From NCBI GenBank assembly GCA_015075165.1, contig JABTUY010000002.1, positions 558,001 to 622,000 on the forward strand: a DNA stretch of 64,000 nt. Direction: 5' to 3'. The notes below the pieces were generated by a model. It searched no databases and was not told where the DNA came from. It was given only the letters and a program-made list of their open reading frames with translations. A program made the translations under genes and the position numbers. This document shows positions 28,575-37,255 of this stretch, piece by piece. How positions within the stretch are numbered: the stretch's first letter is position 1; each line of letters starts with the position of its first letter. The stretch comes from Ideonella sp. GTDB lineage: Bacteria; Pseudomonadota; Gammaproteobacteria; Burkholderiales; Burkholderiaceae_C.

Positions 28575-28649
28575 TGTTGAGGGGGTGCTGGGTGACTGGC
28601 ATTCCTACTCAGACTGGTCGGTTGCGCGGCTGAGGGCGCAGGTGAGGGT

Positions 28650-29864
28650 TTAGTGCGCCAACGCGCAGCTGCGAAAGCCGGCGAAGATGTCGTTGCGCTC
28701 GGGGGGGAAAAAGTTGCGGTAGCGCGGATGCTGCATCCGCTCGTGGGTGGCGAACGAGCCGCCGCGCAGCACGCGCCGGCTGTGGAACCACGGCGCCGAG
28801 TAGTCGCGGTACGGGTGCGGCACGAAGCCCGGGAACGGCGCGAACGCATCGGCCGTCCACTCCCACACCTGGCCCCAGCCGCGCAGGCCGTGCGTGGCGG
28901 CGAGCTCCCACTCGGCCTCTGTGGGCAGGCGCCGGCCCGCCCAGCGGCACCAGGCCTGCGCCTCGTGCCACGAGAGGTTCATCGCCGGCAGTGCGGGGTC
29001 GAGCTCGGTCCAGCGGCCGAACGCCAGCCGCTGCCAGCCGCTGCCGGCGGCACGCAGGTAGCGCGGCGCCTGCAGCACCTGCTGCTCGCGCCAGGCCCAG
29101 CCCTCGTCGCTCCAGTGCGCGCGCTGCGCGTAGCCGCCGGCCTCGACGAACGGCAGGTAGGCCCGCCAGCTCACCGGGGCGGCATCGATGCGAAAGGCGG
29201 GCAGCTCGAGCGCGTGCGCGCCGAGCTCGTTGTCGAACGCGAAGCCGTAATCGGCGCTGCCGAGCGTGTGCACGCCGGCGTCGAGCACCAGCTCGCCGCC
29301 GCGTGTGTCGTCGGCGGCGCGCGGCGCCCAGCCCGCCAGCGGCACGTCGAGGTGCTGCGCCATGTACAGCGCGGCCTCGTGGTGCATGTCTTCGTGGAAC
29401 AGCACCAGGCGGTAGAAGTACAGCGCGTCGTCGTCGGCCGCGCTGTCGCGCAGCAGCGCCAGCGAGGCTTCGAGGCCTTGCGCCAGATCGTCGAGCAGCG
29501 CGCCGGCGGTGGGCAGCGGCAGCGTCCAGCGCTCGCGGTGCGGCACGCGGCTCGAATCGAACAGCGCATCGGCGCCGGCGCGCCGTGGCGCCGGCCGCGG
29601 CACCAGCGGATCGGCCGCGGCACCGCGCGTGCGTTGCGGGTTGCGCGCCAGCCACCAGTCTTGAAACCACTGGATGTGGCCGACCTCCCAGCGCGGCGGG
29701 TTGAGCTCGCCGGAGTACGGCACCGCGCAGTCGTTGCCCAGGTGCTGCCGGTAGGCGGCGAACGTGGCCAGCGTGTGGCGGCGCGTGTCGGCCAGTGCGG
29801 CAGCCAGCGCGCCGGCATCGGCGCGGCGCGCGCGCATCGCTGCAGTGGTGTCGAGCGCGGTCAT
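28650..29864 (-). CDS. senA: Selenoneine synthase SenA (EgtB-like)
   Basis: 404 aa. N-terminal DinB-like domain with the iron triad His63 (VGHIQW) and His157-x3-His161 (HEDMHHE), then a C-terminal formylglycine/sulfatase-modifying fold (MNLSWHEAQAWCRWAGRRLPTEAEWE, VWEWTADAF, RVLRGGSF, RNFFPP). On sequence alone it could be the ergothioneine enzyme EgtB; the SenB and SelD-like genes diverging 17 bp away identify it as SenA, which joins hercynine to a selenosugar to form selenoneine. Hercynine would come from EgtD, not in this window. An ATG at codon 10 (29837) is an alternative start. Very probably once co-transcribed with the ABC transporter genes now beyond the intron. Confidence 0.9.
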   Translation of the reverse strand: MTALDTTAAMRARRADAGALAAALADTRRHTLATFAAYRQHLGNDCAVPYSGELNPPRWEVGHIQWFQDWWLARNPQRTRGAAADPLVPRPAPRRAGADALFDSSRVPHRERWTLPLPTAGALLDDLAQGLEASLALLRDSAADDDALYFYRLVLFHEDMHHEAALYMAQHLDVPLAGWAPRAADDTRGGELVLDAGVHTLGSADYGFAFDNELGAHALELPAFRIDAAPVSWRAYLPFVEAGGYAQRAHWSDEGWAWREQQVLQAPRYLRAAGSGWQRLAFGRWTELDPALPAMNLSWHEAQAWCRWAGRRLPTEAEWELAATHGLRGWGQVWEWTADAFAPFPGFVPHPYRDYSAPWFHSRRVLRGGSFATHERMQHPRYRNFFPPERNDIFAGFRSCALAH

Positions 29865-29881
29865 CGCGGTATAACGCGCCG
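29865..29881. promoter_or_regulatory. 17-bp divergent gap of senA/senB with a two-way -10-like element
   Basis: The only base pairs between the two start codons include GGTATAACG. TATAAC (29870-29875) resembles a -10 box for senB, about 7 bp before its GTG; read on the other strand the same bases give a TATACC-like box just upstream of the senA ATG. No good -35 hexamer is seen, and neither gene has a Shine-Dalgarno sequence here. If the starts are right, transcripts could be leaderless. Speculative. Confidence 0.4.
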
Positions 29882-30847
29882 GTGAGTCAGCGGCCTTCCC
29901 TGGTGATCGTCACGCCGGCCTACAAGTCGTCGAACAACGGCAACTGGCAGACGGCCTGGCGTTGGTCCCGGCTGCTGGCCGAACATTACAGGATCACGAT
30001 CACCGACGAGTGGCGCGGCGAGAAAGCCCATGTGCTGGTGGCGCTGCATGCGCGCCGCTCGGCCGCGTCGATCGCCGCGTGGCACCGCGCGCGGCGCGGC
30101 CCGTTGGTGCTGGTGCTGACCGGCACCGACCTGTACCGCGACATCGAGGTCGACACGGCAGCGCAGGCGTCGCTCGCGCTGGCCGATCGCCTGGTCGTGC
30201 TGCAGGAGCTGGGTCCGCAGCGGCTGCCGCCGGCACTGCGCGAGCGCTGCGTCGTCTGCTTCCAGTCGTGCCCTGCGCGGCGGGCGCTGCCCAAGAGCAC
30301 GCGCCGCCTGCGCGCGCTGATGGTGGGCCACCTGCGCGACGAGAAGGCGCCGCAGACGTACTTCGAGGCCGCCGAGCTGCTGCGCGAGCGCGCCGACATC
30401 GCGCTCGACCACATCGGCGCGCCGCTCGATGCGGCGCTGGGCGACGCGGCGCAGGCGCTGGCGCAGCGGCTGCCGCGCTACCGCTGGCTCGGCGGCCTGG
30501 CGCACGGCGCCACGCGGCGGCGCATCCAGCAGGCGCACGTGCTGGTGCACGCCAGCCGCATCGAAGGCGGCGCCCACGTGATCGCCGAGGCGCTGCGCAG
30601 CGGCACGCCGGTGCTGGCGTCGCGCATCGACGGCAACGTGGGCATGCTCGGCGCCGACTACGGCGGCTACTTCGCCTGCGGCGATGCCCAAGGGCTTGCC
30701 GCGCTGCTGCGGCGCGCGCGCGACGAACCCGCTATGCTCGCCGCGCTGACCGCCCAGGGCGATACGCGCGAGCCGCTGTTCGAGCCCGCGCGCGAACGTG
30801 CGACGTTGCTGCACCTGCTCGGCGAGTTGCTGGAGACCCCGCGATGA
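29882..30847 (+). CDS. senB: Selenosugar synthase SenB (glycosyltransferase)
   Basis: 321 aa from a GTG at 29882; the frame is open upstream but only by overlapping senA. GT-B glycosyltransferase with N-terminal SLVIVTPAYKSSNNGNWQTAWRWSRLL, LTGTDLYRDI, LMVGHLRDEKAP and the C-terminal donor-site motif HASRIEGGAHVIAEALRSGTPVLASRIDGNVGML. This pattern is that of the TIGR04348-type transferases shown to be SenB, which makes a selenosugar from selenophosphate and a UDP-sugar (UDP-GlcNAc in the characterised system). It overlaps senC by ATGA and is divergent from senA, which together make the assignment strong. Confidence 0.9.
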   Translation: MSQRPSLVIVTPAYKSSNNGNWQTAWRWSRLLAEHYRITITDEWRGEKAHVLVALHARRSAASIAAWHRARRGPLVLVLTGTDLYRDIEVDTAAQASLALADRLVVLQELGPQRLPPALRERCVVCFQSCPARRALPKSTRRLRALMVGHLRDEKAPQTYFEAAELLRERADIALDHIGAPLDAALGDAAQALAQRLPRYRWLGGLAHGATRRRIQQAHVLVHASRIEGGAHVIAEALRSGTPVLASRIDGNVGMLGADYGGYFACGDAQGLAALLRRARDEPAMLAALTAQGDTREPLFEPARERATLLHLLGELLETPR

Positions 30848-31911
30848 ACGCACCCGACCCGATGCCCGCCGAACCCCGCCTGACCTCGCTGTCGCACGGC
30901 GGCGGCTGCGGCTGCAAGATCGCGCCGGGCGTGCTGTCGGAGATCCTGAAAGACACCGCGCGCATGCCGGTGCCCAAGGAGCTGCTGGTGGGCATCGAGA
31001 CCGCCGACGACGCCGCGGTGTACCAGCTCAACGACGAGCAGGCGCTGATCGCGACCACCGACTTCTTCATGCCGATCGTCGACGACCCGCACGACTTCGG
31101 CCGCATCGCGGCGACCAACGCGATCTCCGACGTCTACGCGATGGGCGGCCGGCCCATCTTCGCGCTGGCGCTGGTGGGCATGCCGATCAACGTGCTGTCG
31201 ACGCAGACCATCGGCCGCATCCTCGCCGGTGGTGAAGCGGTGTGTCGCGCCGCGGGCATCCCGATCGCCGGCGGCCACACGATCGATTCGGTCGAGGCGA
31301 TCTACGGCCTCGTCGCGCTCGGCCTCGTGCACCCGAAGCGCGTCAAGCGCAACGCCGACGCGCGTGCCGGCGACCGGCTGGTGCTCGGCAAGCCGCTGGG
31401 CGTCGGCGTGCTGTCGGCGGCGCTGAAGAAGGAGCAGCTGAGCGCGCAGGGCTACCAGCAGATGATCGCGACGACGACGCAGCTCAACACCCCCGGCCCC
31501 GATCTGGCCGCGATCGACGGCGTGCACGCGCTCACCGACGTCACCGGTTTCGGCCTTGCCGGTCATGCGCTCGAGATCGCGCGCGGCGCCGGCTGCGCGG
31601 TGGTGCTCGACTGGTCACGCGTGCCGCTGCTGGCCGGCGTGCGCGAGCTGGCGGCCGCCGGCTTCGTCACCGGTGCGTCGGGGCGCAACTGGGCCGGCTA
31701 CGGCCGCGAGGTGAGGTTGTCGGATGCGTTCGACCCGGCCGAGCGCGCGCTGCTGACCGATCCGCAGACCAGCGGCGGCCTGCTGGTGTCGTGCAGTGCG
31801 GCAGTGGTGGGTGAGGTGATCGATACCTTCAAGCGCCACGGCTTCGACGCCGTGGCCGAGATCGGCGAAGTGGCGCCGCAAGACGGCGCGGCGCGGCTGG
31901 TGGTGCGCTGA
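30844..31911 (+). CDS. senC: Selenophosphate synthetase SenC (SelD family)
   Basis: 355 aa. The SelD active loop SHGGGCGCK gives Cys22 (a Cys, not Sec) and Lys25, matching E. coli SelD Cys17/Lys20. Further ATP/Mg motifs: DDAAVY, TTDFFMPIVDDPHDFGRIAATNAISDVYAMGG, AGGHTID, LTDVTGFGLAGHALE, LLTDPQTSGGLL. It makes selenophosphate from selenide and ATP. The ATGA overlap with senB dedicates it to selenoneine synthesis; it could also feed selenoprotein or seleno-tRNA pathways if no other selD exists in the genome. Confidence 0.92.
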   Translation: MNAPDPMPAEPRLTSLSHGGGCGCKIAPGVLSEILKDTARMPVPKELLVGIETADDAAVYQLNDEQALIATTDFFMPIVDDPHDFGRIAATNAISDVYAMGGRPIFALALVGMPINVLSTQTIGRILAGGEAVCRAAGIPIAGGHTIDSVEAIYGLVALGLVHPKRVKRNADARAGDRLVLGKPLGVGVLSAALKKEQLSAQGYQQMIATTTQLNTPGPDLAAIDGVHALTDVTGFGLAGHALEIARGAGCAVVLDWSRVPLLAGVRELAAAGFVTGASGRNWAGYGREVRLSDAFDPAERALLTDPQTSGGLLVSCSAAVVGEVIDTFKRHGFDAVAEIGEVAPQDGAARLVVR

Positions 31912-31945
31912 CGTGCGATGCAGGTGCCGTGCGCCGGCACGCGTG

Positions 31946-32689
31946 ATGGCCTTGACCGTCGAGCAGTGCGGCCTGGCGCGCCGAAGCACTGCGGCCGCGC
32001 TGATCGCCGCCGCGCTCGTCGCGGGGGCGAGCTTCGGCGCCGCGGCACAAGTGGCACCGAGCGCTTCCGAGGTGCAGGCCTTGCCACCGCTGCATGCCGC
32101 TGCTTACCGCGGTGATGCGGCAGCGCTGGCGCGCGCGCTGGGTGCTGCGAAGGCATCGAAGACCCCGAATGCGATCGATGCTCGCGACGCGCACGGCCGC
32201 ACCGCGTTGCACGTGGCCACGTTCGCACGCCGGCACGACGCGATCCGCCAACTGGTGGCTGCGGGGGCCGACCTCGGCGCGCTGGAGAGCGACCGCTACG
32301 ACGCGGTGACGATCGCCGCTGTGGCCGACGACGAAGGCACGCTCGCGCTGCTGCTCGCGCTCGGCGCCAGCGCGAGGCTGGTGACCAGCCGCTACGACGG
32401 CACCGCGCTGATCGCCGCGGCGCACCTCGGCCACGATGGCGTGGTGCGCCGGCTGATCGCCGCCGGCGCGCCGCTGGATCACGTGAACAACCTGCACTGG
32501 ACGGCCGCCATCGAGGCGGTGGTGCTCGGCGACGGCGGGCCGCGCCACCAGGCCACGCTGCGCGCGCTGGTCGACGCCGGCGCCAACCTCGCGCTCACCG
32601 ATCGCGAAGGGCACACGCCGCTGCAGTTGGCGCGCTCGCGCGGCCTGCGCGAGATGACGCGGATCCTCGAGAACGCGCCGCGGCGCTGA
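31946..32689 (+). CDS. Secreted ankyrin-repeat protein
   Basis: 247 aa from the ATG at 31946; a GTG at 31913, 1 bp after the senC stop, would add 11 residues. A signal peptide (RRSTAAALIAAALVAGASFGAAAQ) is followed by four or five ankyrin repeats (PPLHAAAYRGDAAAL, HGRTALHVATFARRHDAIRQLVAAGAD, DGTALIAAAHLGHDGVVRRLIAAGAP, EGHTPLQLARSRGLREMTRIL). Such repeats bind other proteins. It is tightly placed after senBC and may share their transcript, but no selenium role is known to me. Confidence 0.82.
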   Translation: MALTVEQCGLARRSTAAALIAAALVAGASFGAAAQVAPSASEVQALPPLHAAAYRGDAAALARALGAAKASKTPNAIDARDAHGRTALHVATFARRHDAIRQLVAAGADLGALESDRYDAVTIAAVADDEGTLALLLALGASARLVTSRYDGTALIAAAHLGHDGVVRRLIAAGAPLDHVNNLHWTAAIEAVVLGDGGPRHQATLRALVDAGANLALTDREGHTPLQLARSRGLREMTRILENAPRR

Positions 32690-32752
32690 ATCCGGCCCAC
32701 CCCCTGAGGAAACCCCCGATCCGCGATGCGGCGAGCCGTCGCCGTGCGCTCC

Positions 32753-32758
32753 TATACT
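32753..32758 (+). promoter_or_regulatory. Possible -10 box (TATACT) for the sugar-type ABC operon
   Basis: TATACT matches the -10 consensus at five of six positions, 115 bp before the ATPase start, in the 184-bp gap after the ankyrin gene. No convincing -35 hexamer is seen at the usual spacing. Confidence 0.3.
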
Positions 32759-32873
32759 CGGGCGCGATGCATGCACCTGCACGCTCGGCTCGCTCGCTGG
32801 CCCGCAGACCACGACGGGGCCGCTTCGCTTCCTGCGGCGCGTGTCGGGTGCCTCGACCGGTCGGGCACCGCTG

Positions 32874-33899
32874 ATGGCGTCGATCGAGCTGCACGGCATC
32901 AGCAAGACGTGGGGCGAGACGACGGCGCTGCATGGCGTGAGCCTGCGCATCGAGCCCGGGTCGTTCTGCGTGCTGCTCGGGCCGTCGGGCTGCGGCAAGT
33001 CGACCACGCTGCGCATCATCGCCGGGCTCGAGTCGGCCAGCGCGGGCCGGCTGCACATCGACGGGCGTGACGTCACCGCGCTGCCACCGGCGCAGCGCGG
33101 CGTGGCGATGGTGTTCCAGAACTACGCGCTTTTCCCGCACCTGAACGCGGCCGACAACATTACCTTCGGCCTGTCGGTGCGGCGCGTGGCGCCCGCGGAG
33201 CGCGCCGAGCGCCTGCGCGAAACCGCGGCGCTGCTCGGCCTGACCTCGCTGCTCGAGCGCAAGCCGAGTCAGCTGTCCGGCGGCCAGCAGCAGCGGGTGG
33301 CGCTCGGCCGCGCACTGGTGGCGCGCGCGCGGGTGTGCTTGATGGACGAACCGCTGTCGAACCTCGACGCCCAGCTGCGGCAGGAGATGCGGCGCGAGTT
33401 GCGCGAACTGCAGCAGCAGTTGAAGCTGACGGTGGTCTACGTCACGCACGATCAGGCCGAAGCGATGAGCATGGCCGATCAGGTGGTGCTGCTCGCGCAG
33501 GGCCGCGTCGAGCAGCACGGTGCGCCGCGCGAGCTGTACGCAAGGCCGGCCACCACCTTTGCCGCACGCTTCATCGGCACGCCACCGATGAACCTGATCG
33601 CGCTCGACGGCGGCCGCATCGCCGGCAGCGCGGTCGACGCCGGCGCGCCCGGCGCCGCGGCCACGATCGGCCTGCGCCCCGAAGACATCGCGCTCGATGG
33701 CGACCGGCCGGTTGCCGCCGTGGTGCGCAGCGCCGAGTACCTCGGTGCCGACCTCGTGCTCGCCTGCGCTGTCGGCAGCCAGACCGTGCTGGTGCGCACG
33801 TCGGGCCAGCACCGCGCCAGGACAGGCGAGCGCGTCACGCTGCATTGGGCGGCACGCGCGGTGCATGCGTTCGATGCGGCCGGACAGCGCCTGCAATGA
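32874..33899 (+). CDS. ABC transporter ATPase (UgpC/MalK-like)
   Basis: 341 aa from the ATG at 32874; a GTG 11 codons earlier is an alternative. Walker A GPSGCGKST, signature LSGGQQQRVALGRAL, Walker B VCLMDEPLSNLD and H-loop VTHDQAEAM, then the C-terminal TOBE/regulatory domain (TIGLRPEDIALDGD) typical of CUT1 carbohydrate importers. Placement before the binding protein and two permeases is unusual for ugp (ugpBAEC), where it is last. Confidence 0.9.
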   Translation: MASIELHGISKTWGETTALHGVSLRIEPGSFCVLLGPSGCGKSTTLRIIAGLESASAGRLHIDGRDVTALPPAQRGVAMVFQNYALFPHLNAADNITFGLSVRRVAPAERAERLRETAALLGLTSLLERKPSQLSGGQQQRVALGRALVARARVCLMDEPLSNLDAQLRQEMRRELRELQQQLKLTVVYVTHDQAEAMSMADQVVLLAQGRVEQHGAPRELYARPATTFAARFIGTPPMNLIALDGGRIAGSAVDAGAPGAAATIGLRPEDIALDGDRPVAAVVRSAEYLGADLVLACAVGSQTVLVRTSGQHRARTGERVTLHWAARAVHAFDAAGQRLQ

Positions 33900-34030
33900 A
33901 CCGGCGCCCGGCCCTGCGGCGAGCGGGTGACCCCACCCTGGCGGGCGGGCGCATCCGATAGACGATGCCGTCCGGCCATCGATCCACCCCGCGATCCAAC
34001 TCCATCCACCCACGACGAGGAGATCCCACC

Positions 34031-35320
34031 ATGCGGCGACCCACCTTCCTGCGCACCCTGATCGCCTGTGCCGGCCTGCTGCTCGGCGGCGTGACGCAGG
34101 CGCAGGCCGAGACCGAGGTGTCGTTCTATTACCCGGTGGCGGTCGGCGGGCCGATCGCCAAGGTCATCGACAAGTTCGCGGCCGACTTCATGAAGGCCAA
34201 CCCATCGATCAAGGTGACGCCGATCTATGCCGGAACCTACCAGGAGACGATCGTCAAGGCGCTCACCGCCCACAAGTCGGGCACGCCACCGGTCACGTCG
34301 GTGCTGCTGTCGACCGACATGTTCACGCTGATCGACGAGGACGCGATCGCGCCGTTCGACGGCTTCGTCAAGACGGCGGACGACAAGGCGTGGCTCAACG
34401 GCTTCTACAAGGCGTTCATGCTGAACAGCCAGACCGGCGGCAAGACCTGGGGCATTCCGTTCCAGCGCTCTACCGTGGTGATGTACTGGAACAAGGAGCT
34501 GTTCAAGGAGGCCGGGCTCGACCCGAACAAGCCGCCGACGAACTGGGCCGAGCTGAAGGCGATGGCCGCCAAGCTGACCAAGAAGGACGCGTCGGGCAAG
34601 GTCACGCAGTACGGCGTGCAGATCCCGTCGAGCGGCTTCCCGTATTGGTTGTTCCAGACGCTGACCACGACCAACGACGCGATCCTGGCCAACGACAGCG
34701 GTACCGCGGTGAAGTTCGACGACCCCAAGGTGATCGAGGCGCTGCAGTTCTGGGTCGACCTCGGCAAGGCCGGCGTGCACCCGGTCGGCGTGGTCGAGTG
34801 GGGCACGACGCCGAAGGATTTCTTCGAGAAGAAGGCCGCGATCATCTACACCACCACCGGCAACCTGACCAACATCCGCAAGAACGCCGGCTTCGACTTC
34901 GGCGTGGCGATGATCCCGGGCAACAAGCGCAAGGGCGGCTCGCCCACCGGCGGTGGCAACTTCTACCTCTTCAAGAAGAGCACGCCGGCGCAGCAGGAGG
35001 CGGCGTTCAAGTTCATCCAATGGATCACGCATCCCGAGCGTGCGGCGCAGTGGAGCATCGACACCGGCTACGTCGCGGTGTCGCCGGCGGCCTACGACAC
35101 GGCGGCGCTGAAGAAGTACACCGCCGAGTTCGCGCCGGCGCTGGTGGCGCGCGATCAGCTGCCGGTGTCGGTGGCCGAGTTCTCGACGCACGACAACCAG
35201 CGCGTGACCAAGGCGCTGAACGACGGCCTGCAGGCCGCGCTCACCGGCGCCAAGACGCCCGAGCAGGCGATGAAGGACGCGCAGCGCGAAGCCGACCGGC
35301 TGCTGCGCGGGTACAAGTGA
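34031..35320 (+). CDS. Extracellular solute-binding protein, family 1 (UgpB-like)
   Basis: 429 aa, start ATG after GAGGAGA. Signal peptide to about residue 26 (GGVTQAQA). Mature sequence EVSFYYPVAVGGPIAKVIDKFAADFMKANPSIKVTPIYAGTYQETIVKAL is close to glycerol-3-phosphate/sugar-binding proteins, with NKELFKEAGLDPNKPPTNWAEL as the usual family motif. Ligand is uncertain; UgpB-like suggests glycerol-3-phosphate or glycerophosphodiesters. Confidence 0.9.
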   Translation: MRRPTFLRTLIACAGLLLGGVTQAQAETEVSFYYPVAVGGPIAKVIDKFAADFMKANPSIKVTPIYAGTYQETIVKALTAHKSGTPPVTSVLLSTDMFTLIDEDAIAPFDGFVKTADDKAWLNGFYKAFMLNSQTGGKTWGIPFQRSTVVMYWNKELFKEAGLDPNKPPTNWAELKAMAAKLTKKDASGKVTQYGVQIPSSGFPYWLFQTLTTTNDAILANDSGTAVKFDDPKVIEALQFWVDLGKAGVHPVGVVEWGTTPKDFFEKKAAIIYTTTGNLTNIRKNAGFDFGVAMIPGNKRKGGSPTGGGNFYLFKKSTPAQQEAAFKFIQWITHPERAAQWSIDTGYVAVSPAAYDTAALKKYTAEFAPALVARDQLPVSVAEFSTHDNQRVTKALNDGLQAALTGAKTPEQAMKDAQREADRLLRGYK

Positions 35321-35412
35321 GCATGGGGCCGGTTGTGCCGGGGCCGATGCCGCACTGAGGGCGCTGCCGTGCACGTCGCAACGAAGGCGCCACCGCGGGT
35401 GGCTGTGTCGCC

Positions 35413-36306
35413 ATGACCGGCGCAGGTGTCGGCGGCCCGTCGCTGCGGGCGGTGCACGCCTGGCTGATGCTGTTGCCGGCGTTGGCGCTGCTCGCGCTGT
35501 TCACGCACTGGCCGACACTGGCCACGCTGATCGACAGCCTGCACTCGACGCCGAAGGGCGCGCGTGCGGCGGTGTGGGTGGGGCTCGAGAACTACCGCGT
35601 GATGGCCGACGACCCGGTGTTCTGGAAGGCGGTGCGCAACAACCTCTGGTTCGCCGGTGCGACGATTCCGCTGTCGATCACGCTCGCGCTGGCGATGGCG
35701 CTGTGGGTCAACGAGCGCATCGCCGGCCGCGCGTTGCTGCGCATGGCCTACTTCACGCCGACCGTGCTGCCGATGATCGCGGTGGCCAACATCTGGCTGT
35801 TCTTCTACACGCCGCAATATGGCCTGCTCGAGCAGATCACCGGCGCGCTCGGGCTGCCGTCGCACAACTGGCTCGGCGACCCGGACACGGCGCTCGGCGC
35901 CGTCACGCTGGTGGCGATCTGGAAGGAGGCCGGCTTCTTCATGATCTTCTACCTCGCGGCACTGCAGGCGCTGAACCCGAGCCTGCGCGAAGCGGCGGCG
36001 ATCGAAGGCGCGTCAAGGGGGTTCTTCTTTCGCCGCGTGCAGTGGCCGCTGCTGATGCCGACCACGCTGTTCGTGCTGGTCAACGCGTTCATCAACGCCT
36101 TTCGCATGGTCGACCATCTGTTCGTGCTGACGCGCGGCGGCCCCGACAACGCGTCGACGCTGCTGCTGTACCACCTGTACGAGGTGGGTTTCAGCTTCTG
36201 GGACACCGCGTACGCGGCGGCGATCACCGTGGTGCTGGTGGTGGTGCTGGCGGGCATCGCGCTGCTGCAGTTCTTCGTCTTCGACCGCAAGGTGCACTAC
36301 CGGTGA
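35413..36306 (+). CDS. ABC transporter permease (UgpA-like)
   Basis: 297 aa, six membrane helices. N-terminal P-loop-like LMLLPALALLALFTHWPTLATL and the EAA loop EAAAIEGASRGFFFRRVQWPLLMPT are visible, with LTRGGPDNAS typical of CUT1 permeases. Pairs with the next permease, overlapping it by GTGA. Confidence 0.92.
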   Translation: MTGAGVGGPSLRAVHAWLMLLPALALLALFTHWPTLATLIDSLHSTPKGARAAVWVGLENYRVMADDPVFWKAVRNNLWFAGATIPLSITLALAMALWVNERIAGRALLRMAYFTPTVLPMIAVANIWLFFYTPQYGLLEQITGALGLPSHNWLGDPDTALGAVTLVAIWKEAGFFMIFYLAALQALNPSLREAAAIEGASRGFFFRRVQWPLLMPTTLFVLVNAFINAFRMVDHLFVLTRGGPDNASTLLLYHLYEVGFSFWDTAYAAAITVVLVVVLAGIALLQFFVFDRKVHYR

Positions 36307-37148
36307 AGCCCGACGCCGGCAGCACCGCGGCGCGGCTGGTGTGGAACGACCCCACCGGGCTCGATACGCTGGCCGCCTGGCTGCTCGCGCTGCTGTGGAT
36401 CCTGCCGCTGATGTACGCGGTGTGGACCGCGTTCCACCCGGCGGCGTACTCCACCCGCTTCGACCTGTTGGCGCCGCTGACGCTCGAGAACTTCCGCCGC
36501 GCCTGGGAGGCGGCGCCGTTCGCGCGCTACTTCGTCAACACCACGCTGCTGGTGGCGATGATCCTCGCGGTGCAGCTCGTGCTGTCGACGCTGGCCGCGT
36601 TTGCGTTCGCGCGCTGGCGCTTCCGCGGCCGCGACGTGGCGTTCGCGCTGGTGCTGGTGCAGCTGATGGTGATGCCCGACATCCTGCTGGTCGAGAACTA
36701 CAAGACCATGGCCCGGCTCGGGCTGGTCGACACGCTGCTGGCGATCGGGCTGCCGTACTTCGCGTCGGCGTTCGCGATCTTCCTGCTGCGCCAGACCTTC
36801 ATGGGCATCCCGAAGGAGCTCGACGAGGCTGCGCGCATGGAAGGCGCCGGCGCGCTGCAGACGCTGTGGCGCGTGTACGTGCCGCTGGCGCGGCCGGTGT
36901 ACACCGCGTTCGCGCTGGTCTCGGTGAGCTACCACTGGAACAACTTCCTGTGGCCGCTGATCGTCACCAACAGCCAGAATGCACGCCCGCTGACCGTCGG
37001 GCTGCAGGTGTTCTCGTCGGTCGACCAGGGCGTGGACTGGTCGGTGATCACCGCCGCGACGCTGATGACCTCGGCACCGTTGCTGGTGGCGTTTCTGCTG
37101 TTTCAGCGGCAGTTCGTGCAGAGCTTCATGCGCGCGGGGATCAAGTAG
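36303..37148 (+). CDS. ABC transporter permease (UgpE-like)
   Basis: 281 aa, GTG start overlapping the ugpA-like stop. Six membrane helices and the EAA loop DEAARMEGAGALQTLWRVYVPLARP. VSYHWNNFLWPLIVTNSQNARPLTVGLQ is a strong UgpE/CUT1 signature. Completes the importer. Confidence 0.92.
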   Translation: MKPDAGSTAARLVWNDPTGLDTLAAWLLALLWILPLMYAVWTAFHPAAYSTRFDLLAPLTLENFRRAWEAAPFARYFVNTTLLVAMILAVQLVLSTLAAFAFARWRFRGRDVAFALVLVQLMVMPDILLVENYKTMARLGLVDTLLAIGLPYFASAFAIFLLRQTFMGIPKELDEAARMEGAGALQTLWRVYVPLARPVYTAFALVSVSYHWNNFLWPLIVTNSQNARPLTVGLQVFSSVDQGVDWSVITAATLMTSAPLLVAFLLFQRQFVQSFMRAGIK

Positions 37149-37255
37149 CGCACGGCGGCCGGCGCGCTCGACAGTCTTGGGTCGGATGCCGGCGGCGCGA
37201 GCGCCGGGCGCGCGAGGGCGTGTAGGCTGCGGGGAGTCGATGCTCTGGAGCGAGG

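Larger units (their letters stand above)
26658..28608 (+). mobile_element. Group II intron with ORF, apparently full length
   Basis: The 5' end is placed at GTGCG (26658-26662), matching the GUGYG consensus and followed by a hairpin CCGG-N-CCGG as in other introns. The last six exon bases, GTCTCC (26652-26657), are exactly complementary to GGAGAC at 26863-26868, a good EBS1 candidate about 205 nt into domain I. An RT/maturase ORF fills domain IV; domain V is at 28542-28574. Domain VI (28582-28605) leaves an A eight bases from the 3' end TAC at 28608. The intron lies in plus orientation between two minus-strand genes. I saw no clear EBS2. Length about 1951 bp. Confidence 0.85.

Noticed and set aside
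28650-29864. Ergothioneine synthase EgtB for the SenA gene
   Set aside because: No egtD or egtC nearby, while SenB and SelD-like genes adjoin; the context identifies SenA.
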